From Desulfosporosinus lacus DSM 15449 (lineage in GTDB: Bacteria > Bacillota > Desulfitobacteriia > Desulfitobacteriales > Desulfitobacteriaceae): a DNA stretch of 64,000 nt. A program made the translations under genes and the position numbers. How positions within the stretch are numbered: the stretch's first letter is position 1; each line of letters begins with the position of its first letter. Shown here piece after piece: positions 16,778 through 25,330 of this stretch. Location: positions 62,001 through 126,000 of the forward strand of contig NZ_FQXJ01000013.1 in assembly GCF_900129935.1 (NCBI RefSeq). The letters run 5' to 3'. The notes beneath the pieces were generated by a model. That model ran no database searches. It had not been told where the DNA came from and saw nothing but the letters and a program-made list of their open reading frames with translations.

Positions 16778-17809
16778 TCATTCGCGCCTGTTCATTCTAT
16801 CGATACCGGCCATTTTAGCAGCCAGAATGTAGGCATTTTCCCATGCACCAGGATTTGCAATTCCCTTTCCAGCAACATCAAATGCTGTGCCATGAGAACA
16901 GGTTGTTACAGGATGGGGTAACCCAGCCATGACTGTTACTCCATTATCGAAACCTTTTAATTTCATCGCAATTTGACCTTGATCATGGAACATCGTGACA
17001 GCAACATCAAATTCACCCTTGAACAATTTGATAAAGAGCGTATCCGCAGGAAAAGGACCCTGGGCATTTATTCCAGCCTGTTTTAACTGTTCGACGGCAG
17101 GGTTGATAATTTCAACCTCTTCAAGCCCGCAAGTTCCACCTTCTCCTCCATGAGGATTTAAAGCCGCAACTGCGATGCGCGGATTGTCAATTCCTGCTCG
17201 CTTAAGTGTCTTATGAACAAGATCAATGGAATTCAGTATACCCTTGATCGTAAGATTCTGACTTACATCCTTGATAGGGATATGACTGGTTATCCTGGAT
17301 GTCCAAAAAACGTGATCCAAGACATTAAGTTCTCCTCGATAACCTTTGAATTCAAAGAAATTCGAAAGAAGGTCAATCGCGCCGTTTAAAGTAAAGCCTG
17401 CTAATTTCATCGCCTTTTTATTATTGGGGGCAAAACATATTCCTTCGATCAGACCCTGTTTACAAAATTCCACACACGCACCGACATTGGTTGCTGAATC
17501 CTTACCGCATACAGAACTGACTTCACCTAGTTCAACACTGTAGGCATCAATACTCCCAGTATCTAAAAGCACTAATCCACTCAGCTTAACAGCCTCTTCT
17601 ATACTGGAAGCAACCTTATAATCGAAAGACACCTTGGCAATTTCCATGCCCCTTTTTAAGACCCGTTCATCCCCTACGATGATCGGTTGAGCATACTGTT
17701 GCAATACCCCTTTGGCAGCAGTTTTGACAACAATTTCTGGACCTATCCCTGCTGCATCCCCTAAAGTTAGGCCAATTACCGGTTTACTATGTAAGTAATT
17801 CTCTGCCAT
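16778..17809 (-). CDS. pdxA: PdxA-family 4-phospho-hydroxyacid dehydrogenase
   Basis: A 343-residue metal- and NAD-dependent decarboxylating dehydrogenase of the PdxA family. Signatures: GLTLGDAAGIGPEIV near residue 13, the metal His in SRITSHIPI near 170, ALNPHGGEGG near 215 and TMFHDQGQIAMK near 272. As the first gene after the sigma-54 promoter of a catabolic operon it is more likely a PdxA2-type enzyme acting on an acid-sugar phosphate (4-phospho-D-threonate or erythronate) than a vitamin B6 enzyme. The DUF1537 kinase that normally feeds PdxA2 is not present in the window, so an unphosphorylated or differently made substrate is possible. CGGAGG site before the ATG. Confidence 0.9.
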   Translation of the reverse strand: MAENYLHSKPVIGLTLGDAAGIGPEIVVKTAAKGVLQQYAQPIIVGDERVLKRGMEIAKVSFDYKVASSIEEAVKLSGLVLLDTGSIDAYSVELGEVSSVCGKDSATNVGACVEFCKQGLIEGICFAPNNKKAMKLAGFTLNGAIDLLSNFFEFKGYRGELNVLDHVFWTSRITSHIPIKDVSQNLTIKGILNSIDLVHKTLKRAGIDNPRIAVAALNPHGGEGGTCGLEEVEIINPAVEQLKQAGINAQGPFPADTLFIKLFKGEFDVAVTMFHDQGQIAMKLKGFDNGVTVMAGLPHPVTTCSHGTAFDVAGKGIANPGAWENAYILAAKMAGIDRMNRRE

Positions 17810-17861
17810 TTCTACCTCCGTAAAATCTAAAATTATTATTGATGATCTTGATCTCTATAAG

Positions 17862-17877
17862 TGCAATAATCATGCCA
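17862..17877 (-). promoter_or_regulatory. Sigma-54 promoter of operon B
   Basis: Minus strand reads TGGCATGATTATTGCA, a full -24/-12 match, 53 bp upstream of the pdxA-like start. The flanking TTTGAAAATATTAAAACAG stretch is shared with the operon A promoter, showing common descent. Confidence 0.92.
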
Positions 17878-17986
17878 ATAATTTGAAAATATTAAAACAG
17901 AGAAAAAATTTTGTGCAGAAATTGCATTCTCACTCAATAATAAATTTTGAAAAACGAAATCTTTAGAAAAGCAGGTGGATTATCAA

Positions 17987-18051
17987 GAAACGCGCGAAAC
18001 ATTTAAACAACTTTAGAACATTTATATGTTTCAATTCGTTTCACTTGTTCC
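17987..18051. promoter_or_regulatory. Upstream activator site array for operon B
   Basis: GAAAC at 17987 and 17996 (9-base period), then GTTTC at 18028 and 18038 and GTTCC at 18047. The first half-site is 110 bp from the -24 element, the same as in operon A. Likely bound by the activator encoded at 6985-8829 (inference). Confidence 0.7.
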
Positions 18052-18108
18052 ATCTTTTATTCCAATATTTTAGATTTTATAGGAATATTGAACAAACTAA
18101 ATTTTAAC

Positions 18109-19521
18109 TCACTCCAGAAAAAATTTCTCCTGTTTTCCCCTCAGGTCCCAAAGGACAGAACTTTCAGGTTCCTGGACCATATCATAAGTAATGACACTCC
18201 CTGCCTTCACATCCATTTTAAGTTTATTTCCGTTAAGCAGATGGGCAGGAATGGGATTAGTCCCAGACTTGACAGCTGCCGGGGCAATAAACGATGACAT
18301 ATTCCGGTCCCGGTCATTGCCGCAAAGAGTACCTGCGGGAAGATCTCTGACTGCTCTTCGGACAAGATCAAAGCTGTGCTTGTATTCTCTGGCTCCGGTG
18401 TCCACGCCGAGCATTGCCGCGCTCATCAGGGAAGTAGACGACTCCACCCCGCACAAATGATAGGGATGACAAATAACTGCCACCGAATTATCATAATTTC
18501 CGATCAAACCTTTTGAAGTCAAGATGTTCTGGGAATAAGCATTTTTGCTTTTTACCACAAGGTAAACCCCGCCCCCCATACTGGCTTCCTCTTTCCGTCG
18601 CAAACAGGTAATGATATCGATCCTGCCCTCTCCGGCAAATATGCCGCCATTTTCTGTACTGCAATAAACTATAGGGACTTCATTAACCCTTAGACTTCCC
18701 TGATGCAGGTTTTCCACATCCGGAACCAGCCCGGTGGCGTTGGCAATCATTACAATCTCACAATAGTCGAATCCTGCCGTTTGAGGAAGCTCACTCAAGA
18801 TTTTTCTTCTCTTCTGTAAATACTCTTCCCCCTTGCCTTCAGGGATGAATTCGAGGTACTTGGCATCTTCCTGTGAAATCTTTACAACGACTGGGTCCGG
18901 AATACCTTTTTTCACATCTTCCGGGTGAGTTACTGTTCCTTCTCTCTCATCATAAATGTATTCTCCGTCACGTGATTTGCCGGCGCTCACAATCTCTAGA
19001 CCAATAAGCCGTGCCCATTCCACCAGTTGCATTAAGATAGCTGGTTGATCGCCATCTACAGGTGTATATACTAACCCCTTTTGTTTGAACATCTCATGTA
19101 AGACAGGACCAATCACGGAGTCAGTCTCCTTGGTAATCATGACCATATGTTTCATATTCTCCAGTGCCAATTTAGCATGATGGGCGCCTGCTTCCGGATT
19201 TCCCGTTGCTTCAGCGACAACATCAATATCTAGCTGAAAAATAATATCCGGCGAACTGGTAACAACATATTTCCCTTGTTCAATGGCCGCTTTAGCTTCA
19301 GATAAAGTATTGCACATGCATATCTCTTCATCAGGAATGTTCGCTTCCCGATATGAATTTTTGGCATTCTCAATGTTTTGGTCTGCAACAATATTGACGG
19401 TAAGATATTTGTTAAATAAGGATTGCGTTACAATTGCTGTGCCATAATTTCCACCTCCGATTAACCCAACTTTCACATGACTTTGCTTTGCAAACTTTTC
19501 TAAAAGATGATGATAGAACAT
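18109..19521 (-). CDS. SAF-domain Rossmann-fold oxidoreductase
   Basis: A 470-residue protein with an N-terminal NAD(P)-binding domain (VGLIGGGNYGTAIVTQSL at residues 18-35), a middle part like homoserine-dehydrogenase/Gfo-type proteins (VVAEATGNPEAGAHHAKLA near 105, TPVDGDQPA near 155) and a C-terminal SAF-like region (AHLLNGNKLKMDVKAGSVI near 430). Proteins of this layout are recurrent in TTT-transporter acid-sugar loci; I cannot give a defined reaction. AAAGGAG lies before the ATG. Its stop lies about 60 bp upstream of the operon B activator array, and its own upstream region holds repeat copy 2 and a divergent LysR gene, so it may be LysR-controlled. Confidence 0.8.
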   Translation of the reverse strand: MFYHHLLEKFAKQSHVKVGLIGGGNYGTAIVTQSLFNKYLTVNIVADQNIENAKNSYREANIPDEEICMCNTLSEAKAAIEQGKYVVTSSPDIIFQLDIDVVAEATGNPEAGAHHAKLALENMKHMVMITKETDSVIGPVLHEMFKQKGLVYTPVDGDQPAILMQLVEWARLIGLEIVSAGKSRDGEYIYDEREGTVTHPEDVKKGIPDPVVVKISQEDAKYLEFIPEGKGEEYLQKRRKILSELPQTAGFDYCEIVMIANATGLVPDVENLHQGSLRVNEVPIVYCSTENGGIFAGEGRIDIITCLRRKEEASMGGGVYLVVKSKNAYSQNILTSKGLIGNYDNSVAVICHPYHLCGVESSTSLMSAAMLGVDTGAREYKHSFDLVRRAVRDLPAGTLCGNDRDRNMSSFIAPAAVKSGTNPIPAHLLNGNKLKMDVKAGSVITYDMVQEPESSVLWDLRGKQEKFFLE

Positions 19522-19555
19522 TTTTCAAATCTCCTTTGTGGTTCATTATCTACTA

Positions 19556-19674
19556 TGAGCTTTCTCCATGTCCACGGAATTTTCAGAACGTTATGCTTAT
19601 GTGTATTGTATTGTAGGAGCACTTATATGTATAATAGCTTTATGTCATAAGAAACCATTCCAAAATTTCATGAA
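19556..19674. repeat. Intergenic repeat copy 2 (matches 6694-6808)
   Basis: The second copy of the 115-bp intergenic segment, located between the SAF-domain oxidoreductase start and the divergent LysR gene. The core 19621-19673 is nearly identical to 6756-6808. CTTAT and ATAAG ends plus TTATGTCATAA make it partly palindromic, which fits a regulator-binding region such as a LysR operator. Confidence 0.8.
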
Positions 19675-19767
19675 GATTAACTGGTTAACAATTATTCGAA
19701 ATAACTACACGCTCGTGCGTATCATAGAGGAACGTTAATGCAGGACTTTAAGTGAAGGAGTGTTTCT

Positions 19768-20640
19768 ATGAAAGATAGTGATTGGGCAATTCTCGATACG
19801 TTATATCGCGAACCGAATATTACCAAGGCTGCTGATCTATTATTTATGACGCAACCAAGCCTGACAAAACGTTTGCAACAAATTGAGAAGGAATTTACCA
19901 CAACCATTGCAATCCGTAATCCGAAAGGTATTGTCCTCACAGCACAAGGAGAGTATTTAGCCATTAAGGCTGGAGAGATGCTACGAAAGTTTAAAGAAAT
20001 TCAACAACAGATTATGGAAATGAACGACGGCAATAAGGGAACTCTAAAAGTAGGTGTTAACAATTCTTATGGCCGCTTTCGGCTTCCATCTTTGTTAAAT
20101 CAATATAAAACCATGTATCCCAATATTAATTTCGAGATTGCCAGTGGTTTAAGCAGTGATGTTTTGAAAATGGTTAATCTTAAAGAGATTAACATCGGAT
20201 TTATTAGAGGAGATCATGACTTCCACGGAATTAAACAACTAATCTCGGTTGATCCCAGCTACATCGTTTCCAAAAAGGAAATCCCCTTTGAAGATCTACC
20301 GTATATTCCCCGCATTGAATATCTAGTAGACCCTTTAACCGTTAAATTGTTAGATCACTGGTGGTATGAGCATTTTACAGTTCCACCGCTCAAAGGATTG
20401 GTCGTAAATCACGGAGACACCTGTCGTGAGATGATTGCCAATGGACTAGGCTACGGAATTTTCCTGGTACCAGAATTCATTGAGGGCGCTGTTGGTTTAT
20501 ATAAACAACCTATGCTGACTAAAGCCAAAAAGCCTTTTACGCGAAATACGTGGATGATTTTCAACAATGATTCATGCAAAATACCTTTCGTCAGAAATTT
20601 TATAGATTTTGTATGCACCCAAACCAATTCGACAAAATGA
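19768..20640 (+). CDS. LysR-family transcriptional regulator
   Basis: A 290-residue LysR-type regulator. Residues 1-62 form the winged helix-turn-helix (NITKAADLLFMTQPSLTKRLQQIE followed by VLTAQGEYL); the remainder is a periplasmic-binding-protein-like effector domain beginning GTLKVGVNNSYGRFRLP near 90. AAGGAGTG precedes the ATG. It is divergent from the SAF-domain oxidoreductase with a 246-bp shared intergenic region that contains repeat copy 2. Regulation of that gene, and perhaps of operon A where the same sequence recurs, is a reasonable inference. Confidence 0.93.
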   Translation: MKDSDWAILDTLYREPNITKAADLLFMTQPSLTKRLQQIEKEFTTTIAIRNPKGIVLTAQGEYLAIKAGEMLRKFKEIQQQIMEMNDGNKGTLKVGVNNSYGRFRLPSLLNQYKTMYPNINFEIASGLSSDVLKMVNLKEINIGFIRGDHDFHGIKQLISVDPSYIVSKKEIPFEDLPYIPRIEYLVDPLTVKLLDHWWYEHFTVPPLKGLVVNHGDTCREMIANGLGYGIFLVPEFIEGAVGLYKQPMLTKAKKPFTRNTWMIFNNDSCKIPFVRNFIDFVCTQTNSTK

Positions 20641-20649
20641 TTTTCACCT

Positions 20650-20708
20650 ATAAAACAATACAGCTTAAGGTTCAGACTCTGCCTGAATCATAAGCTGTAT
20701 TGTTTTAT
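20650..20708. terminator. Bidirectional terminator between LysR and chemoreceptor genes
   Basis: A perfect 16-bp stem AAAACAATACAGCTTA / TAAGCTGTATTGTTTT closes over an inner GGTTCAG/CTGAATC stem. A-rich and T-rich flanks allow use on both strands; it lies between convergent genes. Confidence 0.85.
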
Positions 20709-20753
20709 ACTAGTCGAAAGTAGAACTTATCGTTATATACTTTAGACTAGTAT
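20707..20753. repeat. Second hairpin in the convergent intergenic region
   Basis: ATACTAGTCGAAAGTA (20707-20722) pairs with TACTTTAGACTAGTAT (20738-20753) apart from one mismatch. It directly abuts the terminator stem and has no clear U-tract. Confidence 0.6.
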
Positions 20754-20778
20754 AAGTGCACCTAAGGTTATCCCCTGC

Positions 20779-20829
20779 GGCCCTTTCTCACCATACGACA
20801 CTAGCCATCACGACACCTCGCCATCCATA
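20779..20829 (-). repeat. Repeat R2, copy B
   Basis: On the minus strand it contains ATGGATGGCGAGGTGTC, a GGC-TA block and TGGTGAGAAAGGGCC, aligning loosely with 13678-13724. Located just beyond the chemoreceptor stop. Similarity judged by eye only. Confidence 0.4.
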
Positions 20830-20874
20830 GCGGTGTTCTGATCTCGACCATTCTTGTTCAAGTCATGCGATGCT

Positions 20875-22821
20875 TTACCCTCGAACATCCTCATTCGAAT
20901 CATGACAGTGCTCTACCCGAACATCCCGTTCGTTCTTGTACGTAGCTAGAGGCATGGCACTAGCCATTCTTACTGGATCTTCGACGTTTTCTTTTACGAA
21001 AGGGTTACTTATTTCAACTGAGAATTTATTAAGATTTTCCTTAAGATTATTAGCCAATTTAGCCAAGTCTTTGGAGCTCTCAGCCATATATTCCACGATT
21101 GAAGTCTGCTCTTCAGTCGTAGCGGCGATTTCCTCTGAGGATGATGCAGATTCTTGGATTAAATCCGCTATACTCTGGGTCAGGCTTAACACCTCAAAGG
21201 AACCCTTGTTTAGCCCGTCAAAAATCTTGCTAATATGCAGTGCATCGGATTCTGTTCGTCTAACATGCTCGACAATCTTCCCTAATGAACCTCCACTGAT
21301 CTTAATTAAAGATACTTGTTCTTCAACAGACTTTTTATTGTTTTGCATGAGATGCATGCTAGCTTTAGATGAGGTCTGAATTCTATCTACTAGATTTACG
21401 ATCTTATTCGATGCTTCTTTAGACTCCTCTGACAATTTTCTAACCTCATCAGCCACAACGGCAAAACCACGTCCCGCTTCGCCAGCGCGGGCTGCTTCAA
21501 TGGCAGCATTGAGAGCTAATAAGTTAGTTTGGTTAGATATTTCAGTAATCAAAGTGATAATTTCACTGATTTGGTTAGATTGGTTACCTAAATCATCAAT
21601 TAATTCAGAGGCTTCTGCTACCGATTCAGCTATGATATTAAGATGCTCAATTGCCCTATTAGTTGCCTCCTGACCTTCAATTGCAACGATTGTAGAGTTA
21701 TTAGCTTCCTTAACTGTCGCAGTTGCTTCCTGATATCCGATTTCTACTTGAGATCTAGTCTCTTTCATCATCTTAACGATGAGTCCACTTGATTCAGTTT
21801 GTTCAGTAGCACCGTTAGCAAAATTACTCATTGTCATAGCAATTTGATTCGTTGAATTCGCGATCTGGCCTGATGCATCAGCAAGTTCTTGTGAAAAAAC
21901 CAGGATTTTGTCTGAACTGCTGGAAACCTCATTAATAATAGTTCTCAGATAATCTTTCATCTTATTCATGGCAATATTTAAAATATTTATTTCATTCTTA
22001 CTTTGATTCGTTTCGATTTGCTCCAACTTTAGTTGTCCGTTACTTATTTCGTTAGCGATGGCAACAACCTTATTCAGTGGTCTAGAAATAGATGTTATAA
22101 TTAACCAGCCAATAATTACACAGAGAATGATAGAAGAAATAAGCAAACTGATCATAATCTTCGAGGCAAGATCCGAGTTTATTTGTATCTGATCTTTTAG
22201 TGCCTCAGCATTCTCCGAACTATGATTTGCTAAACTGAGCAAATCACTATCTAATCCATCATAAATGATATTTCCAGAATTAAAGGTGACAAATGTTGTG
22301 ATTGTATCATTCCCTTCGGCAACTTGAGTGACTAACATTTGAAAAGAATCGAAAGCCTGTAAATTACCATTAAGTGCTGTAAGTTGATTACTTTGAAATT
22401 CATCTAAATTTAGGCTTTGATATTGAGCTACAAGTTCAATAATCTTCTTCTTGTTTTCTTCTATCTCGAACAAGAATTGGTTCTGCTTTTCTTTTGTGGA
22501 CAAAATAAATAACAATAAAGCGGCTTGATTATCACTGTTTAGTTTGCGAAGATCACTGATCGTCTCAATTTGCTTTAACTCTTTGTTATACATCGTATCC
22601 ACAAAATTAGTTGTTTTAGTTAGTTGATAGTAGCCCGTTAGGCTACTTACTAATAAAAACACAGAAGAACAAATGATAAGAATTACTATTTTAGATGAAA
22701 CTTTTAATCCGCTAAATAACTTCATATCCCCCCTAATAACAGACTGCGGAAGACAATATCTCCGTAGGCAGGCCCCCATTAATCGCACCCTTTTAATTAT
22801 GGTTTTTGCTTTGCTTAACAT
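20875..22821 (-). CDS. Methyl-accepting chemotaxis protein
   Basis: A 648-residue transmembrane chemoreceptor. Membrane segments lie near residues 43-63 and 221-245; between them is a helical four-helix-bundle-like sensor domain of about 155 residues with little sequence character. A HAMP region follows, then the cytoplasmic domain with the hairpin tip NQTNLLALNAAIEAARAGEAGRGFAVVADEVR (given here as landmarks NAAIEAARAGE and FAVVADEVR near 440-460). The ATG at 22821 has a strong GAGGAGGG site; an internal ATG at 22725 (AGGGGGG) would remove a basic 32-residue extension and give a more usual N-terminus. A sigma-54 promoter lies directly upstream, tying this receptor to the catabolic regulon. 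Confidence 0.93.
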   Translation of the reverse strand: MLSKAKTIIKRVRLMGACLRRYCLPQSVIRGDMKLFSGLKVSSKIVILIICSSVFLLVSSLTGYYQLTKTTNFVDTMYNKELKQIETISDLRKLNSDNQAALLLFILSTKEKQNQFLFEIEENKKKIIELVAQYQSLNLDEFQSNQLTALNGNLQAFDSFQMLVTQVAEGNDTITTFVTFNSGNIIYDGLDSDLLSLANHSSENAEALKDQIQINSDLASKIMISLLISSIILCVIIGWLIITSISRPLNKVVAIANEISNGQLKLEQIETNQSKNEINILNIAMNKMKDYLRTIINEVSSSSDKILVFSQELADASGQIANSTNQIAMTMSNFANGATEQTESSGLIVKMMKETRSQVEIGYQEATATVKEANNSTIVAIEGQEATNRAIEHLNIIAESVAEASELIDDLGNQSNQISEIITLITEISNQTNLLALNAAIEAARAGEAGRGFAVVADEVRKLSEESKEASNKIVNLVDRIQTSSKASMHLMQNNKKSVEEQVSLIKISGGSLGKIVEHVRRTESDALHISKIFDGLNKGSFEVLSLTQSIADLIQESASSSEEIAATTEEQTSIVEYMAESSKDLAKLANNLKENLNKFSVEISNPFVKENVEDPVRMASAMPLATYKNERDVRVEHCHDSNEDVRG

Positions 22822-22849
22822 TCTGATCCCTCCTCTGTAATATGTAATA

Positions 22850-22865
22850 TGCAAGACTTATGCCA
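22850..22865 (-). promoter_or_regulatory. Sigma-54 promoter of the chemoreceptor gene
   Basis: Minus strand reads TGGCATAAGTCTTGCA, a full -24/-12 match. The predicted transcript would begin about 15-20 bases before the ATG at 22821. No clear GTTGCAT or GAAAC activator array was found in the 330 bp up to the divergent regulator; the 22866-23195 stretch holds otherwise only AT-rich sequence. Confidence 0.85.
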
Positions 22866-23195
22866 TAATTTTGTATATTTCATATTCTTCAGTGCACATG
22901 TGATGCATACGACGAAGACAGCGAGATCCTAATATTGGTTTCGACTGCCCTATAAAGTTTACACACAACACTAAATCAAAATTTAATCACTTGCCGTGCA
23001 ACTTACCAGAAGTTAATCCTGCATGTGTTTTTTTTATGGATATTTGTAAATTCCACAATTGTACCTTGACTCTCCGTGATATAGTTGCCATTATTATAGG
23101 ATACTTTATAATGAAGTCTTTTTTGCTATCTTTTATCAAAGACAATGATTTCTCCTCTTCAGAGTTACAATTATAATGGTGAGGTGATCGTGAAA

Positions 23196-25052
23196 ATGAG
23201 ACCTAAATTATGTCTCCTCGCTCCCAATGAAACAATTGCCAATGTCGCAAAGGAGGTTATTAATGAGAACATAATTAACAGTGATGTTTTATTTATCATT
23301 GGCAACTTAACAAACCAAGGAGTTGAACTTGCTAAACAAGCGCTCGAAGATGGTGCTGAAGCTATAATCAGCCGGGGCGGAACATTCTTGCGAATTAAGG
23401 AAGAGATTACTGAAATTCCTTGCGTTCAAATTAACGTCTCGACAATCGACTTATTAGAGGCCTTGTATCAAGCCTCTAATTTCAGCAACAAAGTTGGCGT
23501 TGTCGGTTATCCTAATACGATTTATCAAGCCTCATCCATTGGCAAGTTTCTCAGATTGGAAATTATAGAAATCGCCATTGAAGATCCTACTGTTTTCCCT
23601 GAGCGGCTAATTGAGGAAATTGGCAAAGGCTTAAAAGTTATCGTTGGGGATACTATATCCACTGATTTTGCCTCAAGTCTTGGTATCCACAGTATCTTAA
23701 TTTCCTCAGGAAAGCGGGCTATTTATGAGGCCTTGTCCCAAGCGCAAGACTTAGCTGTATTACGGCGAAAGGAAGCCATATCTCAGCAAAGGCTCTATAT
23801 GATCTTAAACAACTTATCCGAGGGGATTCTGGCAACGGATAGTGAACATAGGGTGACTCACAGCAATCCTGCAACTGAAAGGTACCTGGGGTTGTCTATA
23901 TCGGAAATGTTGGGGCAAAATGTTAAAGCTATTCTTCCTGGAAAGCATCACAACGATGAATTAATCACTATTCGCGATCAACAATACATTTTAAATCTTG
24001 AACGTATCGAAAACCGCGGTGTCATGAACGGCGAAGTTTTCACGTTCAAACCTATAAAGGAAATACAAGACTTAGAAACAAAACTAAGAAAAAAATTACA
24101 TAGCCGGGGCTTGGTGACTAAGTTTTCTTTTAAAAACATTATTGGAAATAGCCAAACCCTGTCAGCGTGTATTCAAAAAGCTAAGCGGATTAGCAAGTCT
24201 AATGCTACTGTTCTTATTACAGGGCAAACTGGAGTTGGCAAGGAAATGTTTGCTCAGAGTATTCATAACGAAAGTCCGCGTGCCCTCGGACCTTTCGTCG
24301 CAGTTAATTGTGCATCTTTTCCGGAATCCATTCTTGAGAGCGAATTATTCGGGTATGTAGAAGGCAGTTTTACGAATGCCCGTAAAGGTGGGAAAATGGG
24401 CCTGTTTGAACTTTCTCACAGGGGTACTATTTTTCTAGACGAAATTGGCGATATGAGTTTATCAGTACAGGCCAAGGTGTTAAGAGTTATTCAAGAAAAG
24501 GAAGTTGTTCGCCTAGGGGATGACAGTGTTATTCCAGTTGATATTCGAGTTATTGCGGCTACAAATGTTGATTTGTGGAGTGCCGTTAACGATGGGCGTT
24601 TCCGCCAAGATCTTTACTACCGAATTAACGTTTTAAGATTAGAGATTCCGCCATTATATGAAAGAGACCAAGATTCAATACTTTTAGCTGAGAAGTTTTT
24701 AAATCAATTAGCACCTAACATCGAATTTGAAGAAGGAGCATTTACTCCTCTGTTAGACCATAATTGGCCGGGGAATGTTCGTGAATTATATAATTTTATT
24801 GAGCAATTGGCTGTTTTGCATGAAGGCGATAGATTGGATGAACGGCACATTCGTAAATTTCTATCTTCGAACACGAGGAGCAAGGAGATTTCAGCCATTG
24901 AAAATCTAAGGAATTTTTCTGGCAGGCTTACTGACGCAGAAATTTTCGAAGTTCTAGAACAGTGTCATGGCAACCAAACTGCTGCCTGTGAGATTTTAGG
25001 AATAAATCGTTCCACGCTCTGGCGACGATTAAAGAAAATCGAGAATAAATAG
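23196..25052 (+). CDS. Sigma-54-dependent PrpR-type activator with variant GAFTGA loop
   Basis: A 618-residue activator: PrpR_N-like sensor (1-190), PAS domain near 205-300 (NLSEGILATDSEHRVTHSNP), AAA+ domain near 325-550 with Walker A GQTGVGKE and Walker B GTIFLDEIGD, and Fis-type helix-turn-helix at the end (NQTAACEILGINRSTLWRRL). The sigma-54-contacting loop GAFTGA is GSFTNA here (390-395). The open frame extends upstream to 23145, but the ATG at 23196 has GAGGTG at 9 bases and begins at the domain start. Located upstream of the operon with the GTTGCAT arrays and sigma-54 promoters at 25190 and 29803, which it probably controls. Confidence 0.92.
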   Translation: MRPKLCLLAPNETIANVAKEVINENIINSDVLFIIGNLTNQGVELAKQALEDGAEAIISRGGTFLRIKEEITEIPCVQINVSTIDLLEALYQASNFSNKVGVVGYPNTIYQASSIGKFLRLEIIEIAIEDPTVFPERLIEEIGKGLKVIVGDTISTDFASSLGIHSILISSGKRAIYEALSQAQDLAVLRRKEAISQQRLYMILNNLSEGILATDSEHRVTHSNPATERYLGLSISEMLGQNVKAILPGKHHNDELITIRDQQYILNLERIENRGVMNGEVFTFKPIKEIQDLETKLRKKLHSRGLVTKFSFKNIIGNSQTLSACIQKAKRISKSNATVLITGQTGVGKEMFAQSIHNESPRALGPFVAVNCASFPESILESELFGYVEGSFTNARKGGKMGLFELSHRGTIFLDEIGDMSLSVQAKVLRVIQEKEVVRLGDDSVIPVDIRVIAATNVDLWSAVNDGRFRQDLYYRINVLRLEIPPLYERDQDSILLAEKFLNQLAPNIEFEEGAFTPLLDHNWPGNVRELYNFIEQLAVLHEGDRLDERHIRKFLSSNTRSKEISAIENLRNFSGRLTDAEIFEVLEQCHGNQTAACEILGINRSTLWRRLKKIENK

Positions 25053-25090
25053 ATCGGATTAAATAGGGATTTCCCGAAGTGTTGAAGGCC

Positions 25091-25118
25091 GTTGCATAAA
25101 ACGTTGCATTCGTTGCAT
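25091..25118 (+). promoter_or_regulatory. GTTGCAT activator array upstream of tctC
   Basis: Three direct repeats GTTGCAT at 25091, 25103 and 25112 (steps of 12 and 9 bases), ending 72 bp before the -24 element. A matching triple repeat precedes the promoter at 29803. Probable binding site of the regulator at 23196-25052. Confidence 0.75.
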
Positions 25119-25151
25119 TTGTACTTTATTTTGAAGATTAAAAACAATAGA

Positions 25152-25183
25152 CCCCTTGAAATTTGAGGGGTTTTATTTTTTTT
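25152..25183 (+). terminator. Terminator of the regulator gene
   Basis: CCCCTTGAAATTTGAGGGG stem-loop followed by TTTTATTTTTTTT. It sits between the activator array and the -24 element, isolating the next promoter from readthrough. Confidence 0.85.
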
Positions 25184-25189
25184 GATTTT

Positions 25190-25205
25190 TGGCATGTTTC
25201 TTGCA
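25190..25205 (+). promoter_or_regulatory. Sigma-54 promoter of the tctCBA-larA operon
   Basis: TGGCATGTTTCTTGCA, a full -24/-12 match, 126 bp upstream of the tctC start codon. The leader between contains no obvious riboswitch. Confidence 0.93.
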
Positions 25206-25330
25206 ACTCAAATAATTGAATTCTCACATATTTAAGTTTATGGTCATGGATTGGAGGGTTTGGTTTAGGGAAGAAAACAACAGAGATTATGGATACCACA
25301 ATCACTAATTAAAGAGGGGGAATAATTCAA

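Noticed and set aside
22725-22865. Possible c-di-GMP riboswitch in the chemoreceptor leader
   Set aside because: The leader lacks the conserved GEMM core; instead a sigma-54 promoter and a ribosome site are found.
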